This document shows positions 53,103-62,470 of a stretch of 64,000 nucleotides of DNA, in pieces. The DNA lies in the NCBI GenBank assembly GCA_016841605.1, contig JAENYV010000001.1, positions 86,954 through 150,953 of the forward strand. Reading direction: 5' to 3'. The notes below the pieces were generated by a model. It saw only the letters and a list, made by a program, of their open reading frames with translations. It searched no databases and had not been told where the DNA came from. This DNA is from Dethiobacter alkaliphilus. Its GTDB lineage: Bacteria > Bacillota > Dethiobacteria > DTU022 > UBA8154. The position numbers were made by a program, and so were the translations under genes. Within the stretch, counting starts at the first letter, position 1; each line of letters begins with the position of its first letter.

Positions 53103-54062
53103 ATGAACAAAACGGAGCGCATTATTAAAGTGATTCTAACTTTAACGCAAAATCCTGCAGCCTCGGCTCATGAGCTTGCCGAGCAGTTGCAGATTTCCGA
53201 ACGCTCTATTTACCGTTACTTGAGTATTATTAAGCGTCTGGGCTATTGCTTGCATAATTTTAAAGACGCTGAATCAGGCTTGCGGAGGCATTACCTGACA
53301 CCTTTAACCTTTACTGCGTCGGAGGCGCTGGCTATCATTGGAGCCGGACAGTCCTTATTATCTCAGGATGGGCTTCCTCTCAGTAATGACCTGGAGACTG
53401 CTTTGGCTAAAGTAAAATCGGCAATATGTCCAATTGAGGAAAAACGTGCATTTTACCGCCTGGAGCCCCGTTTTACCTACCTTGGTGAAAAAAGTCGCGA
53501 TTATACGCCCTGGCAGGGCTTTATCCAACAAATAAGGGAATGTATCTATCACTGCCGTTCCATAACCGTTGTCTACGATTCTTTTTCCAGCGATGAAGTA
53601 ACCGAAAGGCGTCTAGATCCCTACGATTTCTACTGGAATAAAGGCAACCTTTATTTGGCGGCCTACTGCCACAGACATAATGAAATGCGTAGTTTTCGTA
53701 TTGACCGCTTTAACTCTGTTAAAAAAGTTAATGGGCACTTTACCCGTAATCCTGAATTTGATTTAAACGAATACCTCGGTCCGAGCTGGCGGGTCTTCCG
53801 GGGAAAAGAAAAAATGACTGTTAAGATCTTGGTCTATCCACCGGCATCACGTCTTTTCCGTGAAACACGCTATCATGAAACGCAGAAGCTGGAGGATCTG
53901 GAAGATGGAAAGCTTTTCTGTACTTTTATGGTTTCCGATACTCCTGAATTCAGAACCTGGCTCCTCCGCTGGGGAAGCCAGATGGAGGTGGTTGAACCGG
54001 TGGAACTTAGGGAGGGGATAAAGAAAGAACTGCAAAAGTGCTTAGAAAGATATGTAAAATAA
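53103..54062 (+). CDS. WYL-domain transcriptional regulator
   Basis: A 319-residue regulator with an N-terminal helix-turn-helix (PAASAHELAEQLQISERSIYRYLSIIKRLG), a middle WYL domain (SITVVYDSFSS, RRLDPYDFYWNKGNLYLAAYCH, MRSFRIDRF) and a C-terminal WCX segment. WYL proteins bind nucleic-acid or nucleotide ligands and commonly control CRISPR-Cas or phage-defence genes. It lies 137 bases upstream of cas3 on the same strand. ATG 53103 has GGTGG at 8 bases; an in-frame ATG 53088 adds 5 residues. Confidence 0.92.
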   Translation: MNKTERIIKVILTLTQNPAASAHELAEQLQISERSIYRYLSIIKRLGYCLHNFKDAESGLRRHYLTPLTFTASEALAIIGAGQSLLSQDGLPLSNDLETALAKVKSAICPIEEKRAFYRLEPRFTYLGEKSRDYTPWQGFIQQIRECIYHCRSITVVYDSFSSDEVTERRLDPYDFYWNKGNLYLAAYCHRHNEMRSFRIDRFNSVKKVNGHFTRNPEFDLNEYLGPSWRVFRGKEKMTVKILVYPPASRLFRETRYHETQKLEDLEDGKLFCTFMVSDTPEFRTWLLRWGSQMEVVEPVELREGIKKELQKCLERYVK

Positions 54063-54199
54063 AGGGGGACACAATTTTCCATTATTTAATACGACACAAT
54101 GAACACTACGGGGATGTTCGCTTAGATCCCTGTACCAATCCATTGGCATTTTGACCTTGTAATGGAGTAATTTAATCTCTTTGGGATGTGATATATTCA

Positions 54200-56512
54200 A
54201 TGTTTAATGAGTTTTATGCGCATAGCGATCCTAATAATCCCAAAAAGCTACCCAATGATCCAGGGGCTAGATGGCAACCTTTGAAAGAACATCTGGTTGG
54301 CGTTTCAGAACTGGCAACACACTTTGCTCAGCAAGCAAGTCCAGGTGACAAAGAGTTTGCCAATATTGCTAAATGGTCTGGATTACTGCATGATCTGGGG
54401 AAGTGTTCTGATAAATTCCAACAGATGCTGACTGATGTAGTTCAAGGTAAGCCCAAAATTCGTGCTCCACATGCTGTTTATGGGGCAGCATTAGCGAATA
54501 ATGCAAAAGCCTATGACATTGCTCTTGCCGTTTTGGGACATCATAGTGGTTTACACGCCGCTGTAGATTTAAAAAGTAAGATAACATCAGAGGAATTTGA
54601 GAAAGCACGGAAATATGTACGAGACAGAGCATGTTTGCCGGCAGATTTGCGTGAGGCATTACACGGTAATCTTCCTAAATGTAAAATTACTATGGGTGCA
54701 GAACTGGCATTTGAACTTCGAAATCGAATGCTGTTTAGCTGTTTGATTGATGCTGATCGCCAAGATTGCCTGAAACATGAATTAGGCTATCTCCCAGAAT
54801 CTCAGCCATTGAATGCTGATGGCTTACAACGTCAATTATTGGATTATATTAACGAATGTTCGAAGAAGTCGCAAGTTAACAAGGTAAATATTGCTCGCAA
54901 TGCTGTCCTTCAAACCTGTTTGGCTGCGGCCAATGTAAATGAGCGACTATTGTCACTTACAGTACCTACAGGTGGTGGAAAAACATTGGCATCAATGGCC
55001 TTCGCCCTTAATCGAGCTATACTCCGCCCGAACGAAGTGAGGCGGATCATTGTCGTAATCCCATTTTTGTCAATTATTGAGCAGAATGCACAGGTTTATG
55101 CCAAGGCGTTGGGCCCGAACACCATATTAGAGCATCATTCCGGAGATTTTAACCGGCTTAAGAAAGTTAATGGAGAATTTAGGCCATTACCGGAGATTGA
55201 AGATGATTTTTATGATCCAATAGAAAGGAGGTTCCAACTGGCAACGGAAAATTGGGATGCACCGATTATTGTAACTACGTCTGTTCGTTTTTTTGAAAGT
55301 CTTTTCTCCAATCGGCCGTCTGACTTGCGACGCTTACATAACATAGCGCGGTCAGTGGTAATCCTTGATGAAGTGCAAACGTTACCAAAAGGGTTTTTGG
55401 GAACACTTTTATCCATGATACGCGGATTGGCAGACGAATGGCAGACTACATTTGTTTTTTGCACAGCGACACAGCCAGCTTTTGAAAAACATTCATCTGC
55501 CAAAGAAGACGATATGCGCTGGGAAAGAGGTACCGTAAAACCAATCATTCCTGAAGATATGCAACATGAGCTTTTTAGAAATTTGAAGCGCGTCATTGAC
55601 CCATACTGGCCAAATACCGATGAAAAGTCTTCATGGGCGCAGATAGCAGGTCAAATGGTAAATGAACAGAGCGTTTTATGCATCGTTAACACTAAACAAC
55701 AAGCTCTTGACTTGCATGCTGAAATGATTAATCAACTATCAGAATCTGATAATAATTCATCTGAGCTTTTCCATCTTTCGACGCGTATGTGCGCTCAACA
55801 TAGACTAGATAAGCTTGAGGAAATTCGTGAATTAATGACTAACAGTAATAGGCTTTGCCGGGTGGTAAGTACACAACTCGTTGAGGCTGGAGTTGATTTG
55901 GATTTTCCCGTTGTTTTTCGGGCTATGGGACCGTTGGATGCTATCACACAGGCTGGTGGGCGTTGCGATCGTGAAGGAAAAATGACAGCTGCTGCTGGAA
56001 AGCCAGCTGGAAGACTTATTGTTTTTCTGCCTGAGGATGACCGTACCCCATATAAAAGGGAAACGGATATTACCAAGTGTCTTGCTGAGAGGGGTTCTCT
56101 TTCCATTCATAATCCCTTGCACATGCAGGCTTATTTTAACGAGGTATATGAAGGTGATCGGGATCCTGAAAACATTGAAGGTTTGCGACGGAGCTTTAAT
56201 TATCCTGAGGTTGCCGAACGATTTGGTATGATTGATCAACGTACTAAAGCAGTACTCGTTCCGTATAACGATGAATCTTGGGAGTTGATTGAGCAGATTG
56301 AAAGAAGCAGGGGATTTAATCGCGACCTGTTACGAAAAGCACAGCGTTACCAGGTGGGTCTATATCCAAATGAGTTTAGTAAGGCGTTTAAATTGGGGAC
56401 TATCGTTGAACTTTGGCCTGATTCGGATCTATGGAAATGCTGTCCGTCATGTTATTCACGGGATGTTGGGCTTGTTATTAGACCACCGTCACCGGAGGAT
56501 TATATGGCGTAA
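54200..56512 (+). CDS. cas3: CRISPR-associated nuclease-helicase Cas3 (type I-C)
   Basis: About 770 residues. HD nuclease first (GLLHDLGKCSDKFQQ, then VLGHHSG), then superfamily 2 helicase: Walker A VPTGGGKTLASMAF, DEVQ box (VILDEVQTLP), FCTATQP, and motif VI QAGGRCDREG. It unwinds and degrades target DNA after Cascade recruits it. ATG 54200 and GTG 54188 are both possible starts. The C-terminal domain ends before cas5 with a 49-base gap. Confidence 0.95.
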   Translation: MFNEFYAHSDPNNPKKLPNDPGARWQPLKEHLVGVSELATHFAQQASPGDKEFANIAKWSGLLHDLGKCSDKFQQMLTDVVQGKPKIRAPHAVYGAALANNAKAYDIALAVLGHHSGLHAAVDLKSKITSEEFEKARKYVRDRACLPADLREALHGNLPKCKITMGAELAFELRNRMLFSCLIDADRQDCLKHELGYLPESQPLNADGLQRQLLDYINECSKKSQVNKVNIARNAVLQTCLAAANVNERLLSLTVPTGGGKTLASMAFALNRAILRPNEVRRIIVVIPFLSIIEQNAQVYAKALGPNTILEHHSGDFNRLKKVNGEFRPLPEIEDDFYDPIERRFQLATENWDAPIIVTTSVRFFESLFSNRPSDLRRLHNIARSVVILDEVQTLPKGFLGTLLSMIRGLADEWQTTFVFCTATQPAFEKHSSAKEDDMRWERGTVKPIIPEDMQHELFRNLKRVIDPYWPNTDEKSSWAQIAGQMVNEQSVLCIVNTKQQALDLHAEMINQLSESDNNSSELFHLSTRMCAQHRLDKLEEIRELMTNSNRLCRVVSTQLVEAGVDLDFPVVFRAMGPLDAITQAGGRCDREGKMTAAAGKPAGRLIVFLPEDDRTPYKRETDITKCLAERGSLSIHNPLHMQAYFNEVYEGDRDPENIEGLRRSFNYPEVAERFGMIDQRTKAVLVPYNDESWELIEQIERSRGFNRDLLRKAQRYQVGLYPNEFSKAFKLGTIVELWPDSDLWKCCPSCYSRDVGLVIRPPSPEDYMA

Positions 56513-56561
56513 TTACTTGCAATAGTGGGCAGGTTACTTTCGATTTCAAGGGGGGTTGTAT

Positions 56562-57278
56562 ATGTCCAATTCTTTTGTCCGCGTTAAGGTCAGTGGGGAT
56601 TTTGCCTGCTTCAGTCGGCCGGAAATGAAAGTAGAGCGCGTGTCGTACGAGGTCGTCACGCCATCTGCAGCACGAGGCATTTTGGACGCTATCCTTTGGA
56701 AACCGGAGATGCGCTGGCACATCAGAAAGATTGAAGTGTTGAGACCAATTCGTTTCCAAGCTCTGAAACGTAACGAGATACAAAGCAAGATTAGCGTTGG
56801 CGGCAAAGATGGTGTTATGGCATGGATGAGTGAGCCGTCTAAATATAGACCGCAGTCTGCCGGTGCAGGAAGTAAGGACGGTACGCCTCGTAATACGCTA
56901 GCTTTGAGGGATGTATCTTATATTATTGAGGCAGAACCAATTATTTTTGATTACTCTGGCGATAATACACCCAGGAAATATGTGGAGATGTTTCAAAGGC
57001 GGGTTAAGAAGGGTCAGTGTCACTCTGTACCTTGCTTAGGGTGCCGTGAATTCATGGCCCGGTTTGAACCTGTTGAAGATGACGATCAGCCTATAGCTGA
57101 TTTCCGAGATTTGGGAATGATGTTGTACGATATTATATTTGACCCTGAAGGAGATAACAATAGACCAATTTTCTTTCATGCCAAGATGGAGGGGGGGATT
57201 GTCAATACCAAAATACATGCGGCCTTTACTGATGAACAATTGCGAAAGGAGGTGCTGTCGTGCTCGTACAAGCCTTAG
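56562..57278 (+). CDS. cas5c: Cas5c (Cas5d) crRNA-processing protein
   Basis: A 238-residue RAMP protein. In type I-C it cuts the pre-crRNA and caps the crRNA 5' handle. Seen: N-terminal ferredoxin-like fold (FVRVKVSGDFACFSRPEMKVERVSYEVVTPSAARGIL), the RNTLALRDVSYIIEAEP segment and a late CLGCREFMARFEPV. It overlaps cas8c by 19 bases. ATG 56562 lies 6 bases after AAGGGGGG. Confidence 0.94.
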   Translation: MSNSFVRVKVSGDFACFSRPEMKVERVSYEVVTPSAARGILDAILWKPEMRWHIRKIEVLRPIRFQALKRNEIQSKISVGGKDGVMAWMSEPSKYRPQSAGAGSKDGTPRNTLALRDVSYIIEAEPIIFDYSGDNTPRKYVEMFQRRVKKGQCHSVPCLGCREFMARFEPVEDDDQPIADFRDLGMMLYDIIFDPEGDNNRPIFFHAKMEGGIVNTKIHAAFTDEQLRKEVLSCSYKP

Positions 57279-59122
57279 CAAATTACGCGGATACATACCT
57301 GGGAAAAGAGCTATCTGAAATGGCTTTTGAAGAAAAGCCGGTGAAGTTTGTGATTGAAATTAATGAATCAGGGCATTTTCTCGGTGTAATAGAACGTACA
57401 TTTGAGAAGACTCAGAGTAACGGGAAGAGAGTGAAAACAGTTCGATTAACGGAATTATTATTAGTTCCCAGAACCCCTGAAAACCGCAATAGTGGTATAC
57501 ATCCACTTTTGACCTGTGACGCCATTCAGTATGTTGTAGGTCCTTTAATAGATGTCTGGTCGAAACGTGAACAACTTGGTAGACATAGTGACTGTCATTC
57601 CGGTTTCATTAAGCTTATTAATAGAGCTGCAACTGAAACAAAAGATTTTGCCCTTGAGGCTTGCGTGCATTTCTATAATGACAAGGCTCAAGTTGAAAAA
57701 GCGCGGCAGGTTCTTGCTGGAAAAAAAGCTAAAGGTACAGACTCGGTGGTGTTATCTGTCCGCCCGTCAGAAATATGCTTACAGGATCCTGGCGGACTTG
57801 TTATTGAGCGTGAAGCTGTCCGTGAATTTTGGCGAAAAGATTTCCGTGAAAGATTCAATGCACGTCACGCTGCGGGTGGAGAAGGAATGTGTCTTATTTC
57901 CGGCAAGTTTGGTCCGATAGCTACTACACACAATAAGATTAAAGGAGTTGCACATCTGGGAGGCCGTGCCGAGGTTTCTCTTATGTCTTTTGATAAGCCA
58001 GCGTTCCGATCTTATGGCTGGGAGCAAAATGCTAACAGTCCGATAAGCCCTGAGCGTGCAGCGGCTTATGTACTTGCTTTAAATGATTTGCTAAGGTATG
58101 GGGAACACCGCCAAGGTCTTTCGCGTGAAAAACTTGTCCGTACCCGTTCCAATTTCGATTATGGTGGATTGGCACTTTTATACTGGACGCGGGAACCGAC
58201 TGATGAAAACCCAATGTCTTTATTTGAGGACCCTCAGCCGGAGCATATTAAAAAATTGTTAAATTCACCTTTTTCTGGTATAGAAAGCTTAGCGGGCCTT
58301 CGTGCTAATGAATTCTATCTTCTCAGTGTTTCTGGCAATGGTGGTCGGCTGGTGGTGCATGACTGGTTTTGCAATTCGCTAAATGATGTCTGGGAAAATA
58401 TAAATAGATGGTTTGCCGGAATGAGTATAGCAGATGTTTTTAATGGAGGAAGAGTAGCACAACCTGTCGGTGTATATGAACTGTTGAAAGTAATTTCACC
58501 TCCACGTGTAAAGCCCAATGATAAGGTAAATGCGGAGCGAACTATGCGTTTAGTACGCAGGGCGTTGTACGGATTACCTTTGAGTTACTCTATTTTAGCT
58601 GCTGCTTTGGCCAGATTGCGTCTGGTGTCTGGGGTTAACCGATTGGTGCCAGCACGCATCGGTCTAATTCGATTATGTGTAAACGATATTTTAATGATTA
58701 AAAAAGAAGGAGGAGTGCTTATGGCAGAGTCTTTGGATCCCAACCAAGAACATCCAGCTTATATTTGTGGTCGTATTTTTGCAATTTATGAAAGTTTGCA
58801 GTATCAAGCTCAGGGAAAATTAAATGTGAATATCACCGATCATTACTATGGTCTGGCTTCTACCTATCCCCAACTGGCTTTCCCTAAATTGGAGATATTA
58901 AGTAAAAATCATTTAAAGAAACTAAAAAGGGAAAATGGTGCTGCGGCTTATGCTGTTGCAGGAAGGATTGATGAATTAACAGAAAAAATGGTTATTAATG
59001 GAGCAAAGTATCCTGAACAACTAAACATTGAAGATCAAGGTCGGTTTGCCATCGGTTACCATCACCAAAGGGCTGAAGATGCCAGGGCTCGGGAGGACAG
59101 GCAGCGGAAGAATGGTATTTAA
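57260..59122 (+). CDS. cas8c: Cas8c (Csd1) Cascade large subunit
   Basis: A 620-residue Csd1-family protein, the I-C subunit that recognises the PAM and opens DNA. Seen: LLTCDAIQYVVG near residue 90, GEGMCLISGKFGPIATTHNKIKGV, SFDKPAFRSYGWEQNANSPIS and C-terminal HYYGLASTYPQLAFPKL, all typical of Csd1. Internal sequence carries no separate Cas11 gene; in I-C systems Cas11 is made from an internal start within cas8. A candidate is ATG 58721 after GAAGGAGGAG, which would give about 133 residues. Confidence 0.93.
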   Translation: MLVQALANYADTYLGKELSEMAFEEKPVKFVIEINESGHFLGVIERTFEKTQSNGKRVKTVRLTELLLVPRTPENRNSGIHPLLTCDAIQYVVGPLIDVWSKREQLGRHSDCHSGFIKLINRAATETKDFALEACVHFYNDKAQVEKARQVLAGKKAKGTDSVVLSVRPSEICLQDPGGLVIEREAVREFWRKDFRERFNARHAAGGEGMCLISGKFGPIATTHNKIKGVAHLGGRAEVSLMSFDKPAFRSYGWEQNANSPISPERAAAYVLALNDLLRYGEHRQGLSREKLVRTRSNFDYGGLALLYWTREPTDENPMSLFEDPQPEHIKKLLNSPFSGIESLAGLRANEFYLLSVSGNGGRLVVHDWFCNSLNDVWENINRWFAGMSIADVFNGGRVAQPVGVYELLKVISPPRVKPNDKVNAERTMRLVRRALYGLPLSYSILAAALARLRLVSGVNRLVPARIGLIRLCVNDILMIKKEGGVLMAESLDPNQEHPAYICGRIFAIYESLQYQAQGKLNVNITDHYYGLASTYPQLAFPKLEILSKNHLKKLKRENGAAAYAVAGRIDELTEKMVINGAKYPEQLNIEDQGRFAIGYHHQRAEDARAREDRQRKNGI

Positions 59123-59160
59123 TTGTTACCGGATATAATTCAATCAAAAGGAGGAAAATT

Positions 59161-60147
59161 ATGCATATAGATAATGTTGTTTCAAAACGGTATGATTTCG
59201 TATATCTTTTCGATGTTAAGGACGGGAACCCAAACGGAGATCCTGATTTTTCCAACACTCCACGTTTTGATCCCGAAACATTTCAGGGATTGGTTTCCGA
59301 TGTGTGCCTGAAACGTAAAATACGTGACTATGTGTTTGCATTAAAATCTGAAAACGGAAAATTTGAAAAGGGATATGACATTTTTGTTTTACAAGGCCAC
59401 TCATTGGAAAGTCGGCAACAACTTCCCTATGATAATCTCAAACTTATACCCGTCAACGCTGCTGCAGATGAAGATGATAGCGACGAAGAAAAACCTAAAG
59501 CTAAAAAGTCATCCTTCAAGAAAGATGACTTTAAGACAATAAGTTCAGCACGGAATTGGATTTGCGAGAATTTTTTTGACGTTCGTGCTTTTGGTGCGGT
59601 GATGAATACTACTGATTACAAATGTGGGCAGGTACGTGGACCAGTTCAAATCACTTTTAGCCGTTCGTATGATCGGATATTGTCTTCTCAACATAGTATT
59701 GTGCGGGTTAATCAAACAAAAGAAAAAGATCAGATCGAAAAAGGAGGGGCTGGTACGTTTGGCAACAAACATACCGTTGCCTATGGCCTATACTGTGCGT
59801 ATGGTTTTATTAACCCGCATTTTGCCGCACAAACCGGTTTTACCTATGGTGATTTAAATATTCTCTGGAGAACTATGATTAATATGTTTGGCTCTTTTGA
59901 CGCGTCTGCTTCACGAGGACTAATGGCTGCTCGGCACCTGTTTGTCTTCGAGCACGATTCAGCCTTAGGGGAGGCTCCTGCGCATAAACTTTTTGATTTG
60001 ATTCAAGTAAAAAAAAGGTCAGTGGACGGAAAAGAGATTGAAATTCCTAGGTCATACGAAGATTACATTGTGCCAGATATAAATGAGATTAGTTCAAAGC
60101 TACCGTCCGGGGTAAAAGTAACTGATAAAGGTAATAGTGAGTGGTGA
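59161..60147 (+). CDS. cas7c: Cas7c (Csd2) Cascade backbone
   Basis: A 328-residue RAMP protein that coats the crRNA spacer. Seen: N-terminal RYDFVYLFDVKDGNPNGDPD, VSDVCLKRKIRDYV, FFDVRAFGAVM and GPVQITFSRSYD, and late DASASRGLMAARHLFVFEH. An acidic/lysine-rich loop (DEDDSDEEKPKAKKSS, about 103-118) makes it slightly longer than many Csd2 proteins. Ribosome site AAGGAGG. Confidence 0.95.
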   Translation: MHIDNVVSKRYDFVYLFDVKDGNPNGDPDFSNTPRFDPETFQGLVSDVCLKRKIRDYVFALKSENGKFEKGYDIFVLQGHSLESRQQLPYDNLKLIPVNAAADEDDSDEEKPKAKKSSFKKDDFKTISSARNWICENFFDVRAFGAVMNTTDYKCGQVRGPVQITFSRSYDRILSSQHSIVRVNQTKEKDQIEKGGAGTFGNKHTVAYGLYCAYGFINPHFAAQTGFTYGDLNILWRTMINMFGSFDASASRGLMAARHLFVFEHDSALGEAPAHKLFDLIQVKKRSVDGKEIEIPRSYEDYIVPDINEISSKLPSGVKVTDKGNSEW

Positions 60148-60197
60148 TGTATTGCGATTGACGGCATCTTCATCTGAGCAAGGAGGTGACGCTTGAC

Positions 60198-60941
60198 GTG
60201 GGTGGTGACTTAGTTGCAACAAACGCCATATTCTGTGAAGATGATTTTCTCCCTCTCTCTGCTTTGCAACATTTACTTTTTTGTGAGCGGCGGGCGGCGC
60301 TGGTGCATATTGAAGGGATGTGGGCCGAAAACCTTTTCACCGTTGAAGGCCAGCATTTACACGAAAGGGCAGACAAGCCAGAAATGGAGTCACGTGGAGA
60401 TATCCGGGTTGTACGTGGATTACGGTTGCAATCCATTAGGCTTGGGTTATCAGGGCAGGCTGATGTAGTTGAATTTCACCGTATGGATGAATCATTGATC
60501 ACAACCAGTTCTTCGCATCAGGTCAAATCTTTTGGCATACATTTGTTTGGTACTTCGGGTTATTGGCGACCTTTTCCTGTAGAATACAAACGAGGCAAAC
60601 TTCGGAGCGAAAAGGGGTATAAGATTCAGCTGTGCGCACAAGCACAGTGCCTCGAAGAAATGTTAAATGTTAATGTTTCTACTGGAGCGATTTTCTTTGG
60701 ACTACCTCGCCGTCGGTTGGAAATCGTATTTGACGAAGTTTTACGCCGAGAAACCGAAGCTGCCGCTGCTCATCTGCATCAACTTATTAACACGAGAATA
60801 ACACCTGTAGCTCATTACGAGAAGAAGTGTGAAAAGTGTTCACTATTTGATCTTTGCTTGCCAAAGACTACTGGTGGACGTCGAAGTGCTCGGAGTTATC
60901 TGTCACGGGCACTTCTTGATATGGTTAGCCAAAAAGAATAA
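60198..60941 (+). CDS. cas4: Cas4 exonuclease
   Basis: A 247-residue RecB-like nuclease that trims prespacers and helps choose the PAM during adaptation. Seen: LLFCERRAALVHIEG with the first cluster cysteine, GQADVVEFHR and VEYKRGK (PD-(D/E)xK acidic and lysine residues), and the C-terminal cysteines CEKCSLFDLC. GTG 60198 lies 11 bases after AAGGAGG; GTG 60186 overlaps that site. cas1 follows 15 bases after its stop. Confidence 0.94.
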   Translation: MGGDLVATNAIFCEDDFLPLSALQHLLFCERRAALVHIEGMWAENLFTVEGQHLHERADKPEMESRGDIRVVRGLRLQSIRLGLSGQADVVEFHRMDESLITTSSSHQVKSFGIHLFGTSGYWRPFPVEYKRGKLRSEKGYKIQLCAQAQCLEEMLNVNVSTGAIFFGLPRRRLEIVFDEVLRRETEAAAAHLHQLINTRITPVAHYEKKCEKCSLFDLCLPKTTGGRRSARSYLSRALLDMVSQKE

Positions 60942-60956
60942 GGGTTGGAGGATGAT

Positions 60957-61991
60957 GTGAGACAGCTTTTAAATACACTCTATATCACAACTCAGGGATC
61001 TTATATAAGTCGTGAGCGTGAAACAGTATTGGTACGTGTGGAAAAAGAGACTAAAGTTAGGGTTCCAATTCACACACTTGGAGGTATTGTCTGTTTTGGG
61101 CAGGTTTCTTGTTCCCCTCCATTGATGCAGTTGTGCGCTGAGCGACAAGTATCTATTTCTTTTTTAAGTGAGCATGGTAGATTCTGGGCAAGAGTGGAAG
61201 GGCCTGTTTCCGGTAATGTTCTTCTGCGACGTGAACAATATCGTCGTGCTGATGATCTGGGAAGATCGTCAGAAATTGCACGTTCTGTAGTTATTTCAAA
61301 GATTGCTAACAGTCGAACTGTACTTCTCCGCGCTCTGCGGGACTATCCTGATAATATTGGTGTACCGGAGCTAGGAAGTGTAGTAAAACGTCTTGGTCAA
61401 ATTGCAGAAGGTCTGCGAGGGAAAACTGATCCTCTTGATACTGTACGTGGCCGAGAAGGTGATGCGGCACGAACTTATTATAGTGTTTTTGATCATCTAA
61501 TTACTGTCCAAAAAAAAGATTTCTTTTTTTACAAAAGAAGCCGTCGTCCACCGCTTGACAATTTAAATGCGTTAATGTCTTTCTTATATACCTTATTGGC
61601 TCACGATGTGGCTTCGGCACTTCAAACTATTGGTTTAGATCCAGCAGTTGGTTTTCTCCATCGGGATAGACCTGGGCGGCCGGGGTTAGCGCTTGACCTG
61701 ATGGAAGAGTTTCGTCCTTTACTAGCTGATAGAATGACGGTATCATTGATTAATCGCCAACAAGTAAGAGGGAAAGGATTCAGGAAAACAGAATCTGGGG
61801 CGGTTATTATGGACGATGATACCCGTAAGGCAGTATTGGTAGCATACCAAAAGAGAAAACAGGAAGAGATTCGCCATCCTTTTTTGGATGAAAAAGTAAA
61901 AGTTGGATTACTGCCTTTCATCCAGGCAATGTTACTTGCTCGTTATCTTCGTGGTGAGCTTGACGGTTATCCTCCGTTTTTCTGGAAATGA
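60957..61991 (+). CDS. cas1: Cas1 integrase (type I-C)
   Basis: A 344-residue spacer integrase. Seen: N-terminal RQLLNTLYITTQGSYISRE, and metal-site residues in EGDAARTYYSVFD (Glu), GFLHRDRPGRPGLALDLMEEFRP (His, Asp, Glu). GTG 60957 (GGAGGATGAT upstream) matches the usual start of I-C Cas1; an upstream TTG 60945 overlaps that ribosome site. Works with Cas2 and Cas4 at the leader end of the array. Confidence 0.95.
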   Translation: MRQLLNTLYITTQGSYISRERETVLVRVEKETKVRVPIHTLGGIVCFGQVSCSPPLMQLCAERQVSISFLSEHGRFWARVEGPVSGNVLLRREQYRRADDLGRSSEIARSVVISKIANSRTVLLRALRDYPDNIGVPELGSVVKRLGQIAEGLRGKTDPLDTVRGREGDAARTYYSVFDHLITVQKKDFFFYKRSRRPPLDNLNALMSFLYTLLAHDVASALQTIGLDPAVGFLHRDRPGRPGLALDLMEEFRPLLADRMTVSLINRQQVRGKGFRKTESGAVIMDDDTRKAVLVAYQKRKQEEIRHPFLDEKVKVGLLPFIQAMLLARYLRGELDGYPPFFWK

Positions 61992-61998
61992 GGTCATT

Positions 61999-62289
61999 AT
62001 GTTAGTTCTGGTTACGTATGATGTGAATACCGGGTCGGCTGAAGGCCGGAAACGATTACGTCGCGTGGCCAAGAGATGTGAGGATTTCGGCCAGCGCGTT
62101 CAGAAATCAGTATTTGAATGTCTAGTTGATCCGGCTCAATGGGCAAACCTTAGGCACAACTTGATTGCCGAAATTAACTTGGAAGAAGACAGTCTTCGCT
62201 TTTACTTTCTAGGGAAAAACTGGAAGAAAAGAGTGGAGCATGCGGGTGCAAATCCTGGATATGATCCAGAAGGACCTATTATCATGTAG
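61999..62289 (+). CDS. cas2: Cas2 (type I-C)
   Basis: A 96-residue ferredoxin-fold protein that scaffolds the Cas1 integrase. Seen: N-terminal MLVLVTYDVNTGSAEGRKRLRRVAKRC with the conserved Asp of the first strand, and VQKSVFECLVD. I chose ATG 61999, just after the cas1 stop, preceded by TGAGG; longer readings run into cas1. It is the last cas gene. Confidence 0.96.
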   Translation: MLVLVTYDVNTGSAEGRKRLRRVAKRCEDFGQRVQKSVFECLVDPAQWANLRHNLIAEINLEEDSLRFYFLGKNWKKRVEHAGANPGYDPEGPIIM

Positions 62290-62470
62290 TTCCTGCGAAG
62301 CTGAAGCAAACATTATTTCCCCAAGAGGTTCGCACTGCTTGTTAGTGTTGTGAATAGAGGGTTTGTTGAGATTATGGTTATCGCACAAGTTGGTGTATAG
62401 AATTAATGAAGATAGGTACGCGGAAATATGCCTGTAAACACCTGATATGCTTGTAATTATATCAAGTGCG
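62290..62470 (+). promoter_or_regulatory. CRISPR leader
   Basis: 181 non-coding, AT-rich bases between cas2 and the first repeat, the position where array transcription starts and new spacers enter. It contains runs such as GGTTTGTTGAGATTATGG. No clear -10/-35 pair stands out. Confidence 0.7.
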
